Part shown: piece by piece, positions 42,895-57,138 of the stretch
How the letters are laid out: the number at the start of each line of letters is the position of its first letter
How positions within the stretch are numbered: the stretch's first letter is position 1
Assembly: GCA_009733575.1 (NCBI GenBank)
Contig: ML769391.1
Location: 216,620-280,619, forward strand
From: Gymnopus androsaceus JB14
Lineage: Eukaryota; Basidiomycota; Agaricomycetes; Agaricales; Omphalotaceae
Length of the DNA stretch: 64,000 bases
Direction: 5' to 3'
Notes under the pieces: generated by a model
The model's input: only the letters and a program-made list of their open reading frames with translations
What the model was told of the DNA's origin: nothing
The model's database searches: none
Translations under genes and position numbers: made by a program

Positions 42895-45800
42895 TACTCA
42901 AACTGCCTCGCTCACGATCTTCTCCGTCTCCGAAACCGGTATCGAAGCGGAGCGAAACCAGAAAGCAAGCCTTGACTGGTCGCAAAGCTAGGCCGACCTC
43001 AATCAACGTAAATAACAGTACGGACAGAGGAATAGGATGGACTACTAGCTATCAAGCTGGCTCATCTAGGTATTTTCAATCAACTAATTTCATTTACATG
43101 GTCCTGACTTTGCTTATTGCAGCTCACAATCTAGCAGAAAGCACTGATGATGATGACACAGACATAGAAACGCTCGCTATTCCTCGAGGAAGGGAATACT
43201 CGCAGTCCAAATCTTTCAGAAAACGAAGCCGAACTCTCAGCATATCTCACCTTCTTTGCCTCGTCGCCGAAGAGGTTCCCAGCCAAACTCCTCCAGTGAT
43301 TCATCTACACCGCTCTTGAGCGCTCGAGTACCCTTTACGCGCTCTAAATCTCCTGTTCCTCCCCCTATCCGTCCAAATGGGATTATGCGCCGAATATCGT
43401 CTCTAGTGGCCGACTCTTTACCCCGTCACAGATCATCTCTTGACGAATTCATCTACGTGTTCCCTGCCGACTTTGAAATCAATATATCCATTCCATTCAC
43501 TTCATACGTGTGGAATATATGTCTAGATGCTAGAAGAGCAGGCGAATCTCTTATTCTCGTGGGCTCTCTAGCTTATGCTTCTTCAAAAATATGGGAAGAC
43601 ACGGATTTTCACTCTCCGCATTTCAATTCCCGAGATTATAATTTATGGGTGCTTACAGGTAAGTACCTGTTGGAATACTTATACTTCTGTCGCTGACCTT
43701 ACTTCAGAACTGCATCTTCTAACTGGCGCCGCAGTTCTCTATATATTATGGCTCGTCAGTTCGCAATCAACTACAAAACAACCTAATCCCAACACGGAAC
43801 CTCCCCCTTGGTCAAGCGTCCATCCTCTCCAAAGATACCGGAGGGACGAGATTACAAAAAGAATACCCCGCTTCTACTGCGCAAAAAGACAGATTTTGGT
43901 TTCATATGGATGTCTGTACCCAAGAATTACAGGGATTCGTCAGACGACGGTATCCTCACTGGGCTCCTCTTTGGCCCTCTTGTTTCTTCTGCACTGCTAT
44001 ATTCCGCATTAATCTTACCATCCTCCACTAATCCACTACCTTCGTCTTGGAGAATAGAGGCTCCATTTCTTCTTAATAATCTGAAGGGCAGCTACAGCGC
44101 CCTTGAAGCATTGGTGTTATCCAGATATAACCTCGTTGACCTGTCGAACCTTTGTTCGACGATCCTGTTATTCCATGTCTGTGCATCGTGGTGGCTCGAA
44201 AGCAGGTATCGAGTGGGTGGCTTTTCTCTTGACGGAGAACGAAAATCCGTTCCGCGGAGTGAAGGAAAAAGGCTCAGCTACTTTGTTTTTTTCATACTGG
44301 GGACCACTATCGGCATGCTAGGAATTAAATTTGCTCTACATGAGTTTTCGTTGGGCATATGGCAACGTAAGCTTTGTCTGCTAGGAATTTATCACTAGAT
44401 CTAACCTATAGATTCCTACTAGACTTGAACTGGCTGGAACTTACGGTAGCTGCAATGTTCTATCAGTGTACGCTCTATGGGGCTGTCCGTCTTGCGCATC
44501 GAGGTCTCACTCTCGGAGAGTTGGGAATAGTTGGTTTCGGAGGTACAGCACTATTCATGGAATTCTTGAATATCACTCGAGCTAGGGTTCGTGCGGCGTT
44601 GGTGTCAGTGGTTTCCTTGCACTGATATGTACTGCTTCTATACAGATATGGCCACTGACTACTCCGTACATCAAAACCTATCGCCTACCGAACTCCTCTC
44701 CTGATATTCCAAATGGCTTTGATTGCAGGCTCTTTTCTCACTGGTTTTACACTTTCCCCGTTCCTAATCCTATCCCGTCACATCGGTCAACGACCGGTTA
44801 GACGTATGCGGTATCCAGAACAGAAACTGCGCCAGCGACGTCTACTGGCTCTTGGTTTCTATGTCGGAACTTTCGTCATGGTTATAGGGCTCATCGGAAT
44901 GTGGACGTACTGGTGTTTGGGCAAGAGGAACCCGTGGCTGTGGGTGATCTTGTGGTTGCTAGAAGGAAGGAAACAGTGGAGCCGCCCAGCTCTTTTGATA
45001 TACTGGGGTGCGTTGGGATCTCTGAGCGTTGCTGGTTGGAATCGACAGCTGGCTAGATCAAGAAAGTTCCGCGCTTGGAACTCTGACAATGTCATCGTTC
45101 CGGGAAGTGCTGGAGCTGCCGGAGCTCCTACTTCCTTCACCGACGGCAATGGCAACGCTTCAGGCTCTGGCAACAGCAGTGATACCCAGAATGGACCGTT
45201 AACTTCCGCGGGAGCTCTTGGCTTGACCTTTCCCAATCTTCCAAATCTACCGCAGTTATCCAACGGTGTCGCAACAGACATTCTCGATCGCGCGGATAAA
45301 CATGTTCCTACGCTGGGCTCGAATGCCAGGAGAAAGTTTTTCCATGCTCTAACGGTAGTCATGTTCGTTCCGGGCGTAGCATTTGACGTGAGTATCTTCT
45401 TTCGAGTATGGACGGATGAAATGTCTTAACGTTCCCCCTTACATAGCCCGCGTTCACGCATCTTTCATTCAGCGTAGCTTTCGCGCTATTCACATTCGCG
45501 GAGTACGTCCGGTATTTCGCTGTATATCCATTTGGCGCCGCTGTCCATCTGTTTATGAACGAGTTCCTGGATCAGAAGGACCGTGGAACTGCGATTTTGA
45601 GCCACTTTTATCTGCTTACTGGATGTGCTGGGAGTATATGGCTTGAAGGGTGATTTTTTTCTTTGCGTTTGTGTTTTGAGCTATGATTGACTGTTTATAA
45701 GGGGCTCTCCGCTTCTTCAGTTCACTGGGATACTAGTGCTCGGTGTTGGTGATGCTCTCGTAGGTTTTCGTCATGACTATTTTTACGATTGCTTATTCCC

Positions 45801-46158
45801 ATGAACAGGCTTCGATTGTCGGAAAACGGTACGGAGTACATAGGTGGTCTCCCACCACGAACAAAACATTAGAAGGCAGTTTTGCTTTCACCCTCTCAGT
45901 TGTCGTCACCGCGTGGATTCTTCGCCTTTTTCGTCTGACGGAGAGTTTTTCGGTGAGTTTTTCTTGGTTTCATGTGCCCAACGATCCCTTCCATTTTCGA
46001 CATCCTTATACATTCTAACTTTCATACCATAGACTCTTCGGTACATTGCGGTGATTGGTATGTCTTCGATACTGGAAGCCTTGTCCGACCAGAATGACAA
46101 TGTCACTTTACCGCTGTTCTCGTGGTGTTTATTGGTTCTAGTTGGAACAATCTCGTAG
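42895..46158 (+). CDS. SEC59: Dolichol kinase (Sec59 type), multi-exon
   Basis: The start is uncertain (no clear ATG near 42895). Exons end or begin at about 43658/43708, 44366/44412, 44586/44646, 45387/45447, 45649/45702, 45759/45809 and 45952/46033; stop TAG at 46156. A long Ser/Arg-rich cytosolic N-terminus precedes a membrane protein with many hydrophobic helices. The C-terminal domain is diagnostic: ARRKFFHALTVVMFVPGVAFD, YPFGAAVHLFMNEFLD, LLTGCAGSIWLEG, LGVGDALASIVGKRYGVHRW and SPTTNKTLEGS, the CTP-binding loop. Then comes SSILEALSDQNDNVTLPL. It phosphorylates dolichol with CTP in the ER for N-glycosylation. Frames need small corrections near 43240, 43808 (a C run), 44410 and 44695. Confidence 0.9.
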
Positions 46159-47330
46159 TGAACGATAGAGTTATTGTTATTGGGTTTGATTATATGCATG
46201 TATCTACGTATTGCCAGCATGGACGCGAGGATAATTATTAGAGCATGGGATGTATGTACTTCATAGAGAAAGCTGGAATCTTGGAGCACATTTGTACTAT
46301 GCGAGCACATTTGTACTATGCGCGTAGTAATAGACTTTTGAGATGATCAGAAATTCGAGCTAGCATGCATATGTACTTGTCGCTTAAGGTTCAGGTAAGC
46401 CCCAAGCGAAGTGTAGTCAAGCGAAGTGTAGTACTGCTCGCAATGAAACCAACTCGCAATTGCCGCAGCTAGCAGCTATTCTGGACTTCAAAGGACTTTG
46501 AGCTCCCTATTCAGTTGCTACTCCGGCTCAAGCGTTCAACTAGCCGCACCTTGAGCGAAATTGAGCTTGAGTCTTTTGAAGTGGCCTAGGTTTTCTGGAA
46601 TACTTGGCTGTAATTAATTAAATCTATCTGATTGAATCTGCGATGATTAGATGGAGGAAACGGGGAAAGTTGTCGATCTGTGCCCCTGCGGTAGTATTTC
46701 CTGTAAGTAGTACTGGTCCCTGGAGACTCCTATAGTAATGATAGGAGTTGAAAACGCATAAGATAGGCCGCAATGTTCGCCACTGATACGAGATCCCGAA
46801 CCAGGACACTTGTGTCCTGTCTGGTACTTGAGAGAAATGCTTAGAGATTTGTCTGCAGTGGGTATTCCGATTCTTGCAGATAATAAAACAGAGCTCTTTC
46901 AAGTTCTACAGCAGTGTCTACATCGCAGTTGATAGTTGCACGCGCACTCGTAGACCTTAGGTGTATGGCTCCTATCCGAGTCACGTAGACGATAATCTTT
47001 ACTTTCTTTCCATATCTGTCCGGTGTCTTGGTGAAGTCCTTGAACTCTCCGTCGAGAATATCAGGTCGTCGGTCGGCACTTACTTAATTCATAGATGTTC
47101 TTGAGCTCTCTTCATAGCACCGGACCAAGGACTGTCGGGTTTGGCGGCATCGCATATTCGGCAGGCATTCGGACAGTGGGGCCGAAATACACGTGATACT
47201 AAATGCTATGACGCCAATTTAAACATTTGCCTCGAGTCACTTTTTTTTTTTCGTTACAAGTTAAAAGGCATCTGCTTCATCAGTTTGAATCCAATCCATC
47301 TTCTCTACTCCTTCTACCTACACCTTCAAA
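46159..47330. other. Intergenic region upstream of homocitrate synthase
   Basis: Nothing is recognised as a gene. Two short direct repeats are visible: GAGCACATTTGTACTATGCG twice at 46287-46322, and AAGCGAAGTGTAGT twice at 46405-46432. A T-run (47241-47251) and pyrimidine-rich leader precede the LYS20 start. Confidence 0.5.
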
Positions 47331-49126
<1,796 letters not shown>

Positions 49127-50196
49127 AATGGCCATGAGGCCTACTTTTTCTTTCGTCGTTCAAGCGCGAAGATGAAGCGTGTTTGGTGGTGAGGGATCTG
49201 TGCGTGCTGGTGCTGGATGAAGGAAGAATATACTTATGCTGATGAGTATTGTTGTGTATATCGTGTAACAAAAACGGCGCTTGCTTACTTTGTATGTAGA
49301 CGCCTTGTCGTGGTCGCGGCTTATTGCTTTGTCGTCGCCCCATGTGTATGTATCATAATAACTAGTATTTGGACGCGCTTTTGTGCTCTTGTGTGTGTGT
49401 GTGTGTTAATTCTGAGGTTACTCTGTTCAAGGGGATTCATATAACGCCGATTCACCATTCATTGTAACGAACCAGTGAGCTCTCCGTCGCTATCGTTCTG
49501 AATCATCACTAATAAGACTAAAGACAGTTATGTACTTGCAGATGTAACAGATGTCATGAAACTCCCCTGCCATTCCATCCGTAGGATATGTAGCCAGGGT
49601 CCGCTTATCAGTTCAGTCAACCGTTGCAGCCTAGTTGTCGATCGGCTAAGCCTAGATTAAAGCAGCCCCCTCTCAGTGAGTAGAGGGAGTAGTCACCGAG
49701 CTATCTGACAGCCAATGATATTCGTGTTCAGCGTTACAGTAATGAAGGTAAGGATCCAGTGATTTATTATCCGTTTGTGATACTAGTTAGGCCAGAAAAA
49801 CAGCCCTACCAAAGGTCGAAAAAAATGGCGGCGCTCAAGGTAAAAAGTCCACTGTATATTATTATTATACACTGCGTTTCAAACCTCATCAGTGCGACTG
49901 CCAGCTCACAGCTCATTAGCGCTCGAGTTTATACTTGATTCAATAATTAGCGGAGACGAGGTAGAGTATACTGGTAGTTTGATGGAAGTTTGACACCATA
50001 CCCCGAGTAAACCGAAATCTTAAAACCTTTCACATTCAGAAAGAATGCTACCTGCTCGGCAAATTCAACGACATTACGGGAACGTCATGAGGGAACAGGA
50101 TGCTTTATAAAAGTACTCTACAAACTTTGTTCGCCTTCCCAATTTCGGCTCTCAACTCGGAATGCTCTTCGGTGTTCCGCCTCCTAGAACAAAATC
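49127..50196. other. LYS20 3' flank and upstream block of membrane-protein copy 1
   Basis: A (GT)n run lies at 49392-49406. From about 49490 the sequence resembles the blocks upstream of copies 2 and 3: ATCATCACTAATA-type sequence at 49503, GAAAAAAATGGCGGCGCTCA at 49817, and the TATA box at 50104. It is therefore the first member of a duplicated promoter region. No ORF is supported. Confidence 0.6.
50104..50113 (+). promoter_or_regulatory. TATA box of membrane-protein copy 1
   Basis: TTTATAAAAG followed by TACTC lies 93 bases before the ATG at 50197. The identical motif lies at comparable distance before copies 2 and 3. Confidence 0.75.
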
Positions 50197-51698
50197 ATGA
50201 TATCGCTCAGTTCAACCACAAGTCAGGGTGAGGTCCTACATGCTTAGGCTGTGACGTTTTTCACACAAGTTTTCTTTTCTTCGCCAGTGTTTTGCATTAC
50301 ATTCTTGGGAATTGCGCAACTATCCACCATAGCGAGAATATGGATTCGATATCGCAAGCAGCGTCTGTGGTGGGATGATGGCTGTGAAGTACTAGTTCAA
50401 TCTCATGAAGTACAATCTTTCACCAAACTTCAGGGGCTTTTGTGACAATGCTACTCTCGATATTAATGAATGTTTTGGTATTCTTGGAAGGTATGTCTTA
50501 CTACATAGACCACTTATAAGTAACCTCGAAGATCCAATAATGAATATATAACAGTTTTGGATCCAACAGTACCCATTTACCATCACATGCAGAATCGTCG
50601 ATTACTGGTAAGATCCTGAAGGGATTGTGGAAATCGACGATTATGCATTAATTATCTTTAGGCTTGTCCTGATCTCATTTGTTGTGGTGGTTTGGTGAGT
50701 CCTTCTCACCAATAATATGTTCACCGTTAAGGTTTACAAATCTCGAATACTAAATTAGGTGTGCTCGAATAAGCCTGATGTTCTCCATAATCCGACTTAT
50801 TCCAATATTTTTCACCCTGCGAAGAATTTCCGAATGGACTGCTGTCTCTTTCTTTCTCGCATGTCTGGGTATCCTTGCGCCGAAGATATACATCTGCGCC
50901 TCAGATCGATCCTGGTATCATATGCCGATCCTCGATGCAAATTGGGTCCCAAGAGTCCGAGTCTTGTCATAGGCGAGCTCATTAGTAGGTTTTTGTTCCC
51001 TAATGAATACTATGCAGTGACGGTAACAATCTTTTCAGCCAATATTGTAGCGGACATCACACTTGTGGTTATACCTATTCGTTTACTAGGACACATCAAT
51101 CTTCCAAAGGAGAAACGGAGGTGATCAAACAAATCGGTCATATCTAGATAAGCGAACTGACTCTACACATGTGCTTCTAGAATGCTCTTTATCATCTTTG
51201 GAGCTAGCCTGCTCACCAGTACGGCCTTGATTTTACCTGTTGTATTTCTCAATTACTCTGCCATATCAGTTATCCTTGCCGAAGTCGAGGTACATACCTT
51301 TTTTTTTTTTTGAATAAGTATCTATATTTTACCGATTTTAGGTGGGGACCGCGCTTGCTGTCGCCAATCTGGGTGTACTGGCACCCTTTTTTTATCGATT
51401 AATTGGCAAACGCGACGGAGACATTGATAGTAAACCATACACCCACTATCCAAGCTTTCAAACTAATGGGGACATTCGCATGCGGCGAGTATCAGATCTA
51501 GTAGCATCAGGCATTCGCTTGACCGATACTGGTCGTGTATCTACCAGTATTCGTGTTCAAGAGCCTGTACCGGAACCGGAAAGAAAACATGAGGCTCCAG
51601 GTTCTTCCCTTTTCCCTGATTCAAACACCAGCCCTTCAGATGGTACGGGCAGCTATGAGATTCCAAAAACCGAAGACTCGCAGGGTAATTCAATGTAG
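50197..51698 (+). CDS. Rhodopsin-like seven-helix integral membrane protein, paralogue 1
   Basis: Exons start with MISLSSTTSQG (50197-50229), then TFLGIAQLSTIARIWIRYRK and RLWWDDG ending near 50385. Further short exons are interrupted by introns near 50390-50431, 50490-50556, 50609-50662, 50695-50758, 50987-51039, 51121-51180 and 51291-51341. A central exon reads CARISLMFSIIRLIPIFFTL and ICASDRSWYHMP. Then come DITLVVIPIRLLGHINLP, MLFIIFGASLLTST and the C-terminal tail GTALAVANLGVLAPFFYRLI. The R-x-x-R-LWWDD motif after helix 1 and the W-C-AR-S helix are typical of a fungal family of seven-helix plasma-membrane proteins of unknown ligand. The donor of the RLWWDDG exon is GTGAAG, where copies 2 and 3 have GTGAGT. 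A Ser/Pro-rich cytosolic tail ends EDSQGNSM. Confidence 0.75.
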
Positions 51699-52914
51699 CG
51701 TAGTCCATGTTTTTTTTCTTTTGGTACTTAGATGGACAATACTGTGTATAAATAGCCTTCGTGTATTTGCGTATTACTTACTATACAATTTAAGTGTAAT
51801 AATCAATAAACACCAAAGCTGCTACTTCGTAATATATGTAACTTTGTAAGTATCCACAACCAGTGAAGGAAAAGTGACTCCTGAGGGACTCAAATCAACA
51901 TTCCATTGCACTACAAGATGCCGATGAAGAACATCTAATTTTCAAGTTGGCTATCCAGTATCTTGTCGTGTTTCGATTTCCCTTTTTCCCTTTCCCTCCT
52001 CTAGATCTGCTACTGACAAGCGCCTATGTATAATCGTTACCAGCCTGTTTTCGACTTCCTGTATGATGTCGTGAGGACCAGTCCGTCACTGTAGTTCTGA
52101 GTCATCACTAATATGATTAAAGACCGTTACTTACAGATATAACCAATGTCATTCAATCCATAGGATACAATAGAATATATACATTATGTATCATCCTGGT
52201 CAAAGTCAAGGTCAGCTTATCAGTTTAGTCGATCGGAATTCATCTAATTGTCTAAGTCTTAAAAACTTTGCTCAGAAGAAAGAAATGGCGGCGCTCAGGG
52301 TAAAAAGGCCACTGTATAATCAACGTCGACCCGTAATGTCAAGAGTTGTCAAGAACAATAGAATCTGGTATGTAGACTAACTTTAATTGGGAAGTTAACT
52401 TCCTGTCTACACGGCGTTACAAACCTCATCTGTGCGACTTCAAGTTTCTTATTTTCACTGGGCTGGCTACACAAAAATGCAAATGGTTGAAAACTACTGA
52501 TAGTGGATGTTGCATTCCAGCTTATAGTTTGTTGCGCTCGAGTTTAATGAAGGCGGGCGTCAAACGCCATCGCCATCCCCGAGTTCCCCGTGTATACGGA
52601 AACTTTCTATGCTACTTCCTCCCCCCCTGCAGGACCAAAATCTGTCCAAATTTTCCCGGACCTTTCCCTCTGGGGCGCTTAGGCTAAAATATGCCCATTT
52701 TGGCTGAAATTTGACCGAAAATCGAGTGTAAGTCCTCGCGCCCAGCAGATTCAACCCAGCAGATTCAACGACGTATAAGGGAACGTCATGAGGTAAGTCG
52801 TACACACGATGCTTTATAAAAGTACTCGACAGACTTCATTCGCTCCTTCCATCTTTCCAATTCTAGCTCTCAACCCGGAATGCTCCTCGGTATTCCGCTT
52901 CCTAGGAAAAGCTC
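51699..52914. other. Spacer between paralogues 1 and 2, with duplicated promoter block
   Basis: 51699-52080 is 3' flank. From about 52085 it matches the upstream blocks of the other copies, including AAATGGCGGCGCTCAGGGT at 52284. An extra stretch of about 110 bases at 52615-52735 (C-run, GACCAAAATCTGTCC) and a doubled CCCAGCAGATTCAA at 52741-52768 are present only here. Confidence 0.6.
52813..52822 (+). promoter_or_regulatory. TATA box of membrane-protein copy 2
   Basis: TTTATAAAAGTACTC lies 102 bases before the ATG at 52915, in the block conserved before all three paralogues. Confidence 0.75.
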
Positions 52915-54438
52915 ATGATATCGCTCAGTTCAACTACAAATCGGGGTGAGGTCCTACATGCTTAGGCTGTGACGTTTTTCACACAAGTTTTCTTTTCTTT
53001 GCCAGTGTTTTGCATTACATTCTTTGGAATTGCGCAAGTCTCCACCGTAGCGAGAATATGGATTCGATATCGCAAGCAGCGTCTGTGGTGGGATGATGGC
53101 TGTGAGTACTAGTTCAATCTCATAAAGTACAAACTCTCACCAAACTTCAGGGGCCTTTCTGACGATGCTACTCTCAATATTAATGGATGTTTTGATATTC
53201 GTGCAAGGTGTGTCTTACAAGGGCCACTCATAAGTAACCTCGAGATCCAACAATGAATATTTATCAGGTTTGGATCCACTTGTACCCATTTCCCCTCACA
53301 TACAGGTCGTTAATTACTGGTAAGATCCTGAAGGGATTATAAAAATCGATTATGCATTAATTATCTTTAGGCTTATCCTGATCTCATTTACTGTGGCGGT
53401 CTGGTTAGTCCTTCTCACCAATAATATGTTCACTAAAGTTTACAAATCTCGAATACTAAATTAGGTGTGCTCGAATAAGCCTGATGTTCTCCATAATCCG
53501 ACTTATTCCATCATTTTTCACCCTACGAAGAATTTCCGAATGGGCTGCCGTCTTTTTCTCTCTCCTATGTCTGGGTATCCTTGCGCCGAAGGTATACATC
53601 TGCGCCTCAGACCGATCCTGGTATCATATGCCAATCCCTCGTTGCAAAGTGGGACTTAAAAATCCGAATATTGCTATAGGCGAGCTCATTAGTAGGTTTT
53701 TCTTTCCAAGTGAATGCTACTTATATAGTGACAGCTATAATCTACTCTATTTAGCGGATGTTTTAGCGGACATCACACTTGTGGTTATACCTATTCGTTT
53801 ACTAGGACACGTCAATCTTACAAGCGACAAGCGGAGGTGATCAAATAAATCCGTACTTGATGGGCCCGGGTGAACTAACTTAACTCTACACACGTCCTTC
53901 TAGAATGCTCTTTATCATCTTTGGAGCTAATCTGCTCACCAGCGCAGTCTCGATTATACGTGTCGTATTTCTCATGGGCCCTTCCTTTCAGTATGTCATA
54001 TCAGTCATCCTCGTCGAAGTTGAGGTGCGATATTTTTTAAATTTTATTTGAATCTTGACATAAGTCTCCATATTTTACCGATTTCAGGTAGGGACCGCGC
54101 TTACTGTCGCCAATCTGGGTGTAGTGATGCCCTTTTTATATCGATTAATTGGCAAACGCGACGGAGACATTGATAGTAAACCATACACCCATTATCCAAG
54201 CTTTCAAACTAATGGGGATATTCGCATGCGGCGAGTATCGGATCTAATAGCATCAGGCATTCGATTGACCGACACTGGTCGAGTATCTACCAGCGCTCGT
54301 GTTCAAGAGCCTGAACTGGAAAGAAAGCAACTGATGGCTCTAGGTTCTTCCTTTTCCTCTGTTTCAAACACTAGTCCTTCGGATGGTACGGGCTGTGAGA
54401 CTCCAAAAACTGAAGATTTGCAGGGTAATTCAATGTAG
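52915..54438 (+). CDS. Rhodopsin-like seven-helix integral membrane protein, paralogue 2
   Basis: This has the same exon plan as paralogue 1 and the cleanest splice sites. MISLSSTTNRG begins at 52915; the second exon ends at DDG with donor GTGAGT at 53101. AFLTMLLSILMDVLIFVQ follows, then the exons GLDPLVPISPH and WLILISFTVAVW, then CARISLMFSIIRLIPSFF through SRSWYHMPIPRCKV. Next are DVLADITLVVIPIRLLGHVN, MLFIIFGANLLTSAVSIIRV, and the tail GTALTVANLGVVMPFLYRLI to DLQGNSM. It has seven hydrophobic segments with a short N-terminus and a long Ser-rich C-terminal tail. The family function is unknown. The coding sequence appears intact when spliced. Confidence 0.8.
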
Positions 54439-54841
54439 CGTAGTTCATGTTTTTTTCTCTTTCTTTTGGTTCTTGAGATGGACGATACTGTATAAACAGC
54501 CTTTGTGTATTTGCGCATTACTTACTATATATTTATATAATTTAAATGTAATAAAGTGGTACAGTATACTGGTCACGGTCAATCGGACTCTGCAGCCAAT
54601 AATATTCGTTTTCAGGTAGTAGATAGAATACACGGCGCAATCTCGGGACAACGGGTAGGCGACGAGCTCAATACAGATAAGGTACAGTAAATTAGCTGTG
54701 AGCGAACTTAGCCGTCGACTTTACACCATCCCAGCTTTTTATACACCTCTTCAGTAATGAAATCGTGTTGCATAATCGCAAGAATCGAAATGCCTTTATC
54801 CACCGTCGCAATTCTATCCAGGAATGAAGCTCGGAGGATCG

Positions 54842-55130
54842 TCAAACGGTCAAAGCTAGTAGATTATTATTGTACTGGAGGAGGACATGTTCAGGAGTCT
54901 CTAGATGATTGCCGCAGAGACGAGGTCTCTGCTTGGGTCGCGATCCTCGAACATAGACTTTTCTGGTGATGCACGAAACGTATTTGGGGTCAGAGAACCG
55001 CAAACCAAACAAGTGAGGGAGAGGCGATGACGTGAAATTAGTTGTGCGCACCAAGTGGTGTCGCAAGTGAATTGTCGGCGATGTGAGTGTGCCCTCTTTG
55101 GCAGATGGTTCAAAGCGAAGTGTCCAGTGA
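54842..55130 (-). pseudogene. Possible non-LTR retroelement C-terminal zinc-knuckle remnant
   Basis: The minus strand reads LCGNHLETPEHVLLQY, resembling the C-G-x-x-x-ETPEHxLLxC knuckle at the end of many LINE-type polyproteins; the final Cys is Tyr here. The preceding HLFGLRFSDPKYVSCITRK is unrecognised. No upstream RT is present, so this is a weak assignment. Confidence 0.3.
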
Positions 55131-55625
55131 TTTAGCACAATTGTCTTTGCTCGTTTGTGAGATCCTTTAGCCAGAAAAGCAGCCATACTCGAAACTCGAA
55201 AGAAATGGCGGCGGCGCTCAGGGTAGAAAGTCCACTGTATAATCAACGTCGACCCGCAATGTCAAGAGTTGCCAGGAACAATGGAATCTAGTAGGCTAAC
55301 TTCAATTAGGAACGACTTCCTGCCCGCACGCTTCTACACGGCGTTTTAAACCTCATCAAGTCTCCTGTTTTCATCGGGCTGGCTACACAAAGATGTCCGA
55401 GTCAATGGTTGAACACTACTACTGATATTGGATGCCTTCCAGCTCATAGTTCGCGCTCGAGTTTAATGGTTGGCAGAGAGCATAAAGTTTGATGAAGGTG
55501 GGCGTCAAACTCCCTGGCTTTAAAACCGGAAGAACGCTACTTACCTCCTAGGTTCCTCTGCCCTGCCCAGCAGATTCAACGATGTATACAGGAACGTCAT
55601 GAGGTAAGTATCATATACACGATGC

Positions 55626-55635
55626 TTTATAAAAG
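55626..55635 (+). promoter_or_regulatory. TATA box of membrane-protein copy 3
   Basis: TTTATAAAAGTACTC lies 96 bases before the ATG at 55722. Confidence 0.75.
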
Positions 55636-55721
55636 TACTCTATAGACTTCATTCGCTCCTTCCTTCTTTCCAATTCTAGCTCTCAGCTCGGAATGCTCCT
55701 CGGTATACCGCGAAAAAGCTC

Positions 55722-57138
55722 ATGATATCGCTCAGTTCAACTACAAATCGGGGTGAGATCCTACATGCTTGGGCTGTGACGTTTTTCACACAAATTTTCT
55801 TTTCTTCGCCAGCTATTTGCATTACATTCTTTGGAATTGCGCAAGTCTCCACCGTAGCGAGAATATGGATTCGATATCGCAAGCAGCGTCTGTGGTGGGA
55901 TGATGGCTGTGAGTACTAGTTCAATCTCATAAAGTACAATCTTTCACCATGCTACAGGGGCCTTTCTGACGATGCTACTCTCAATATTAATGGATATTTT
56001 GATGTTCTTGGATGGTATGACCTGGGCCACTTCTAAGTAACCTCGGGATCCAATAATTTATCAGGTGTGGATCCACTCGTACCCATTTCCCCTCACATGC
56101 AGATCGTCCATTACTGGTAAGATCCTGAAGGGATTATAAAGATCGATTATGCATTGATTATCTTTAGGCTTATCCTGATCTCATTTACTGTGGCGGTTTG
56201 GTGAGTGTTCTCACCAATAATATGTTCACTGCAGTTTACAAATCTTGAACGCTAAATTAGGTGTGCTCGAATAAGCCTGATGTTCTCCAAAATCCGACTT
56301 ATTCCACTATTTTTCACCCTACGAAGAATTTCCGAATGGGCTGCTGTCTCTTTCTTTCTCGCATGTCTGGGTATCCTTGCGCCGAAGATATACATCTGCG
56401 CCTCAGACCGATCCTGGTATCATATGCCAATCCCTCGTTGCAAAGTAGGACTTAATCCGAATATTGCTATAGGCGAGCTCATTAGTAGGTTTTTCTTTCC
56501 AAGTGAATGCTACTTATATAGTGACAGCTATAATCTACTCTATTTAGCGGATGTTTTAGCGGACATCACACTTGTGGTTATACCTATTCGTTTACTAGGA
56601 CACGTCAATGATCTTGCAAAGGATAAGCGGAGGTGATCAAATAAATCGGTCGCACTTGGATGGTGAACTGACTCTACATACTACACGTCTTCCAGAATGC
56701 TATTCATCATCTTTGGAGCTAGCCTGCTCACCAGCGCGATCTCGATTATACGTGTCGTATTTCTCATGGGCTCTTCATATCACTATGCCACATCAGTTAT
56801 CCTTACCGAAATCGAGGTGCGTACTTGCTTTTTTTTAAATAAATAAAAAAAAAGAAACTTAACATAAGTACTAACCCATATTTTACCGATTAAAAAACCG
56901 ATTTTAGGTGGGGACCGCGCTTACTGTCGCCAATCTGGGTGTAATGATACCCTTTTTATATCGATTAATCGGCAAACACGACAGAGACATTGATAGTAAA
57001 CCATATACCCATTATCCAAGCTTTCAAACTAATGGGGACATTTGCATGCGGCGAGTATCAGATCTAGTAGCATCAGGCATACGCTCTACCAGCGTTCGTG
57101 TTCAAGGGCCTGAACCGGAAGACAACATGAGCAACTGA
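55722..57138 (+). CDS. Rhodopsin-like seven-helix integral membrane protein, paralogue 3 (short tail)
   Basis: The exon order is the same as paralogue 2, and the sequence is closer to copy 2 than to copy 1 (shared PRCKVGL and DVLADITL blocks). The body is complete through GTALTVANLGVMIPFLYRLI. The tail is shortened: a TDTGRV segment is missing, and the frame ends ...PEPEDNMSN at 57138, whereas the following bases still resemble the Ser/Pro-rich tail of the others in another frame. The C-terminal 20-30 residues are therefore lost by a small indel. A short A-rich insertion lies in the last intron (about 56830-56860). Confidence 0.75.

Larger units (their letters stand above)
54439..55721. other. 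Spacer between paralogues 2 and 3
   Basis: This contains the repeated upstream block (AGAAATGGCGGCGGCGCTCA at 55200, then ATCAACGTCGACCCGCAATG). Between 54720 and 55190 lies sequence found in neither other spacer, including the zinc-knuckle-like remnant at 54842-55130. Confidence 0.55.

Noticed and set aside
46624..46902. Minus-strand ORF between SEC59 and LYS20
   Set aside because: Ninety-two codons with no recognisable features and no splice or promoter context.
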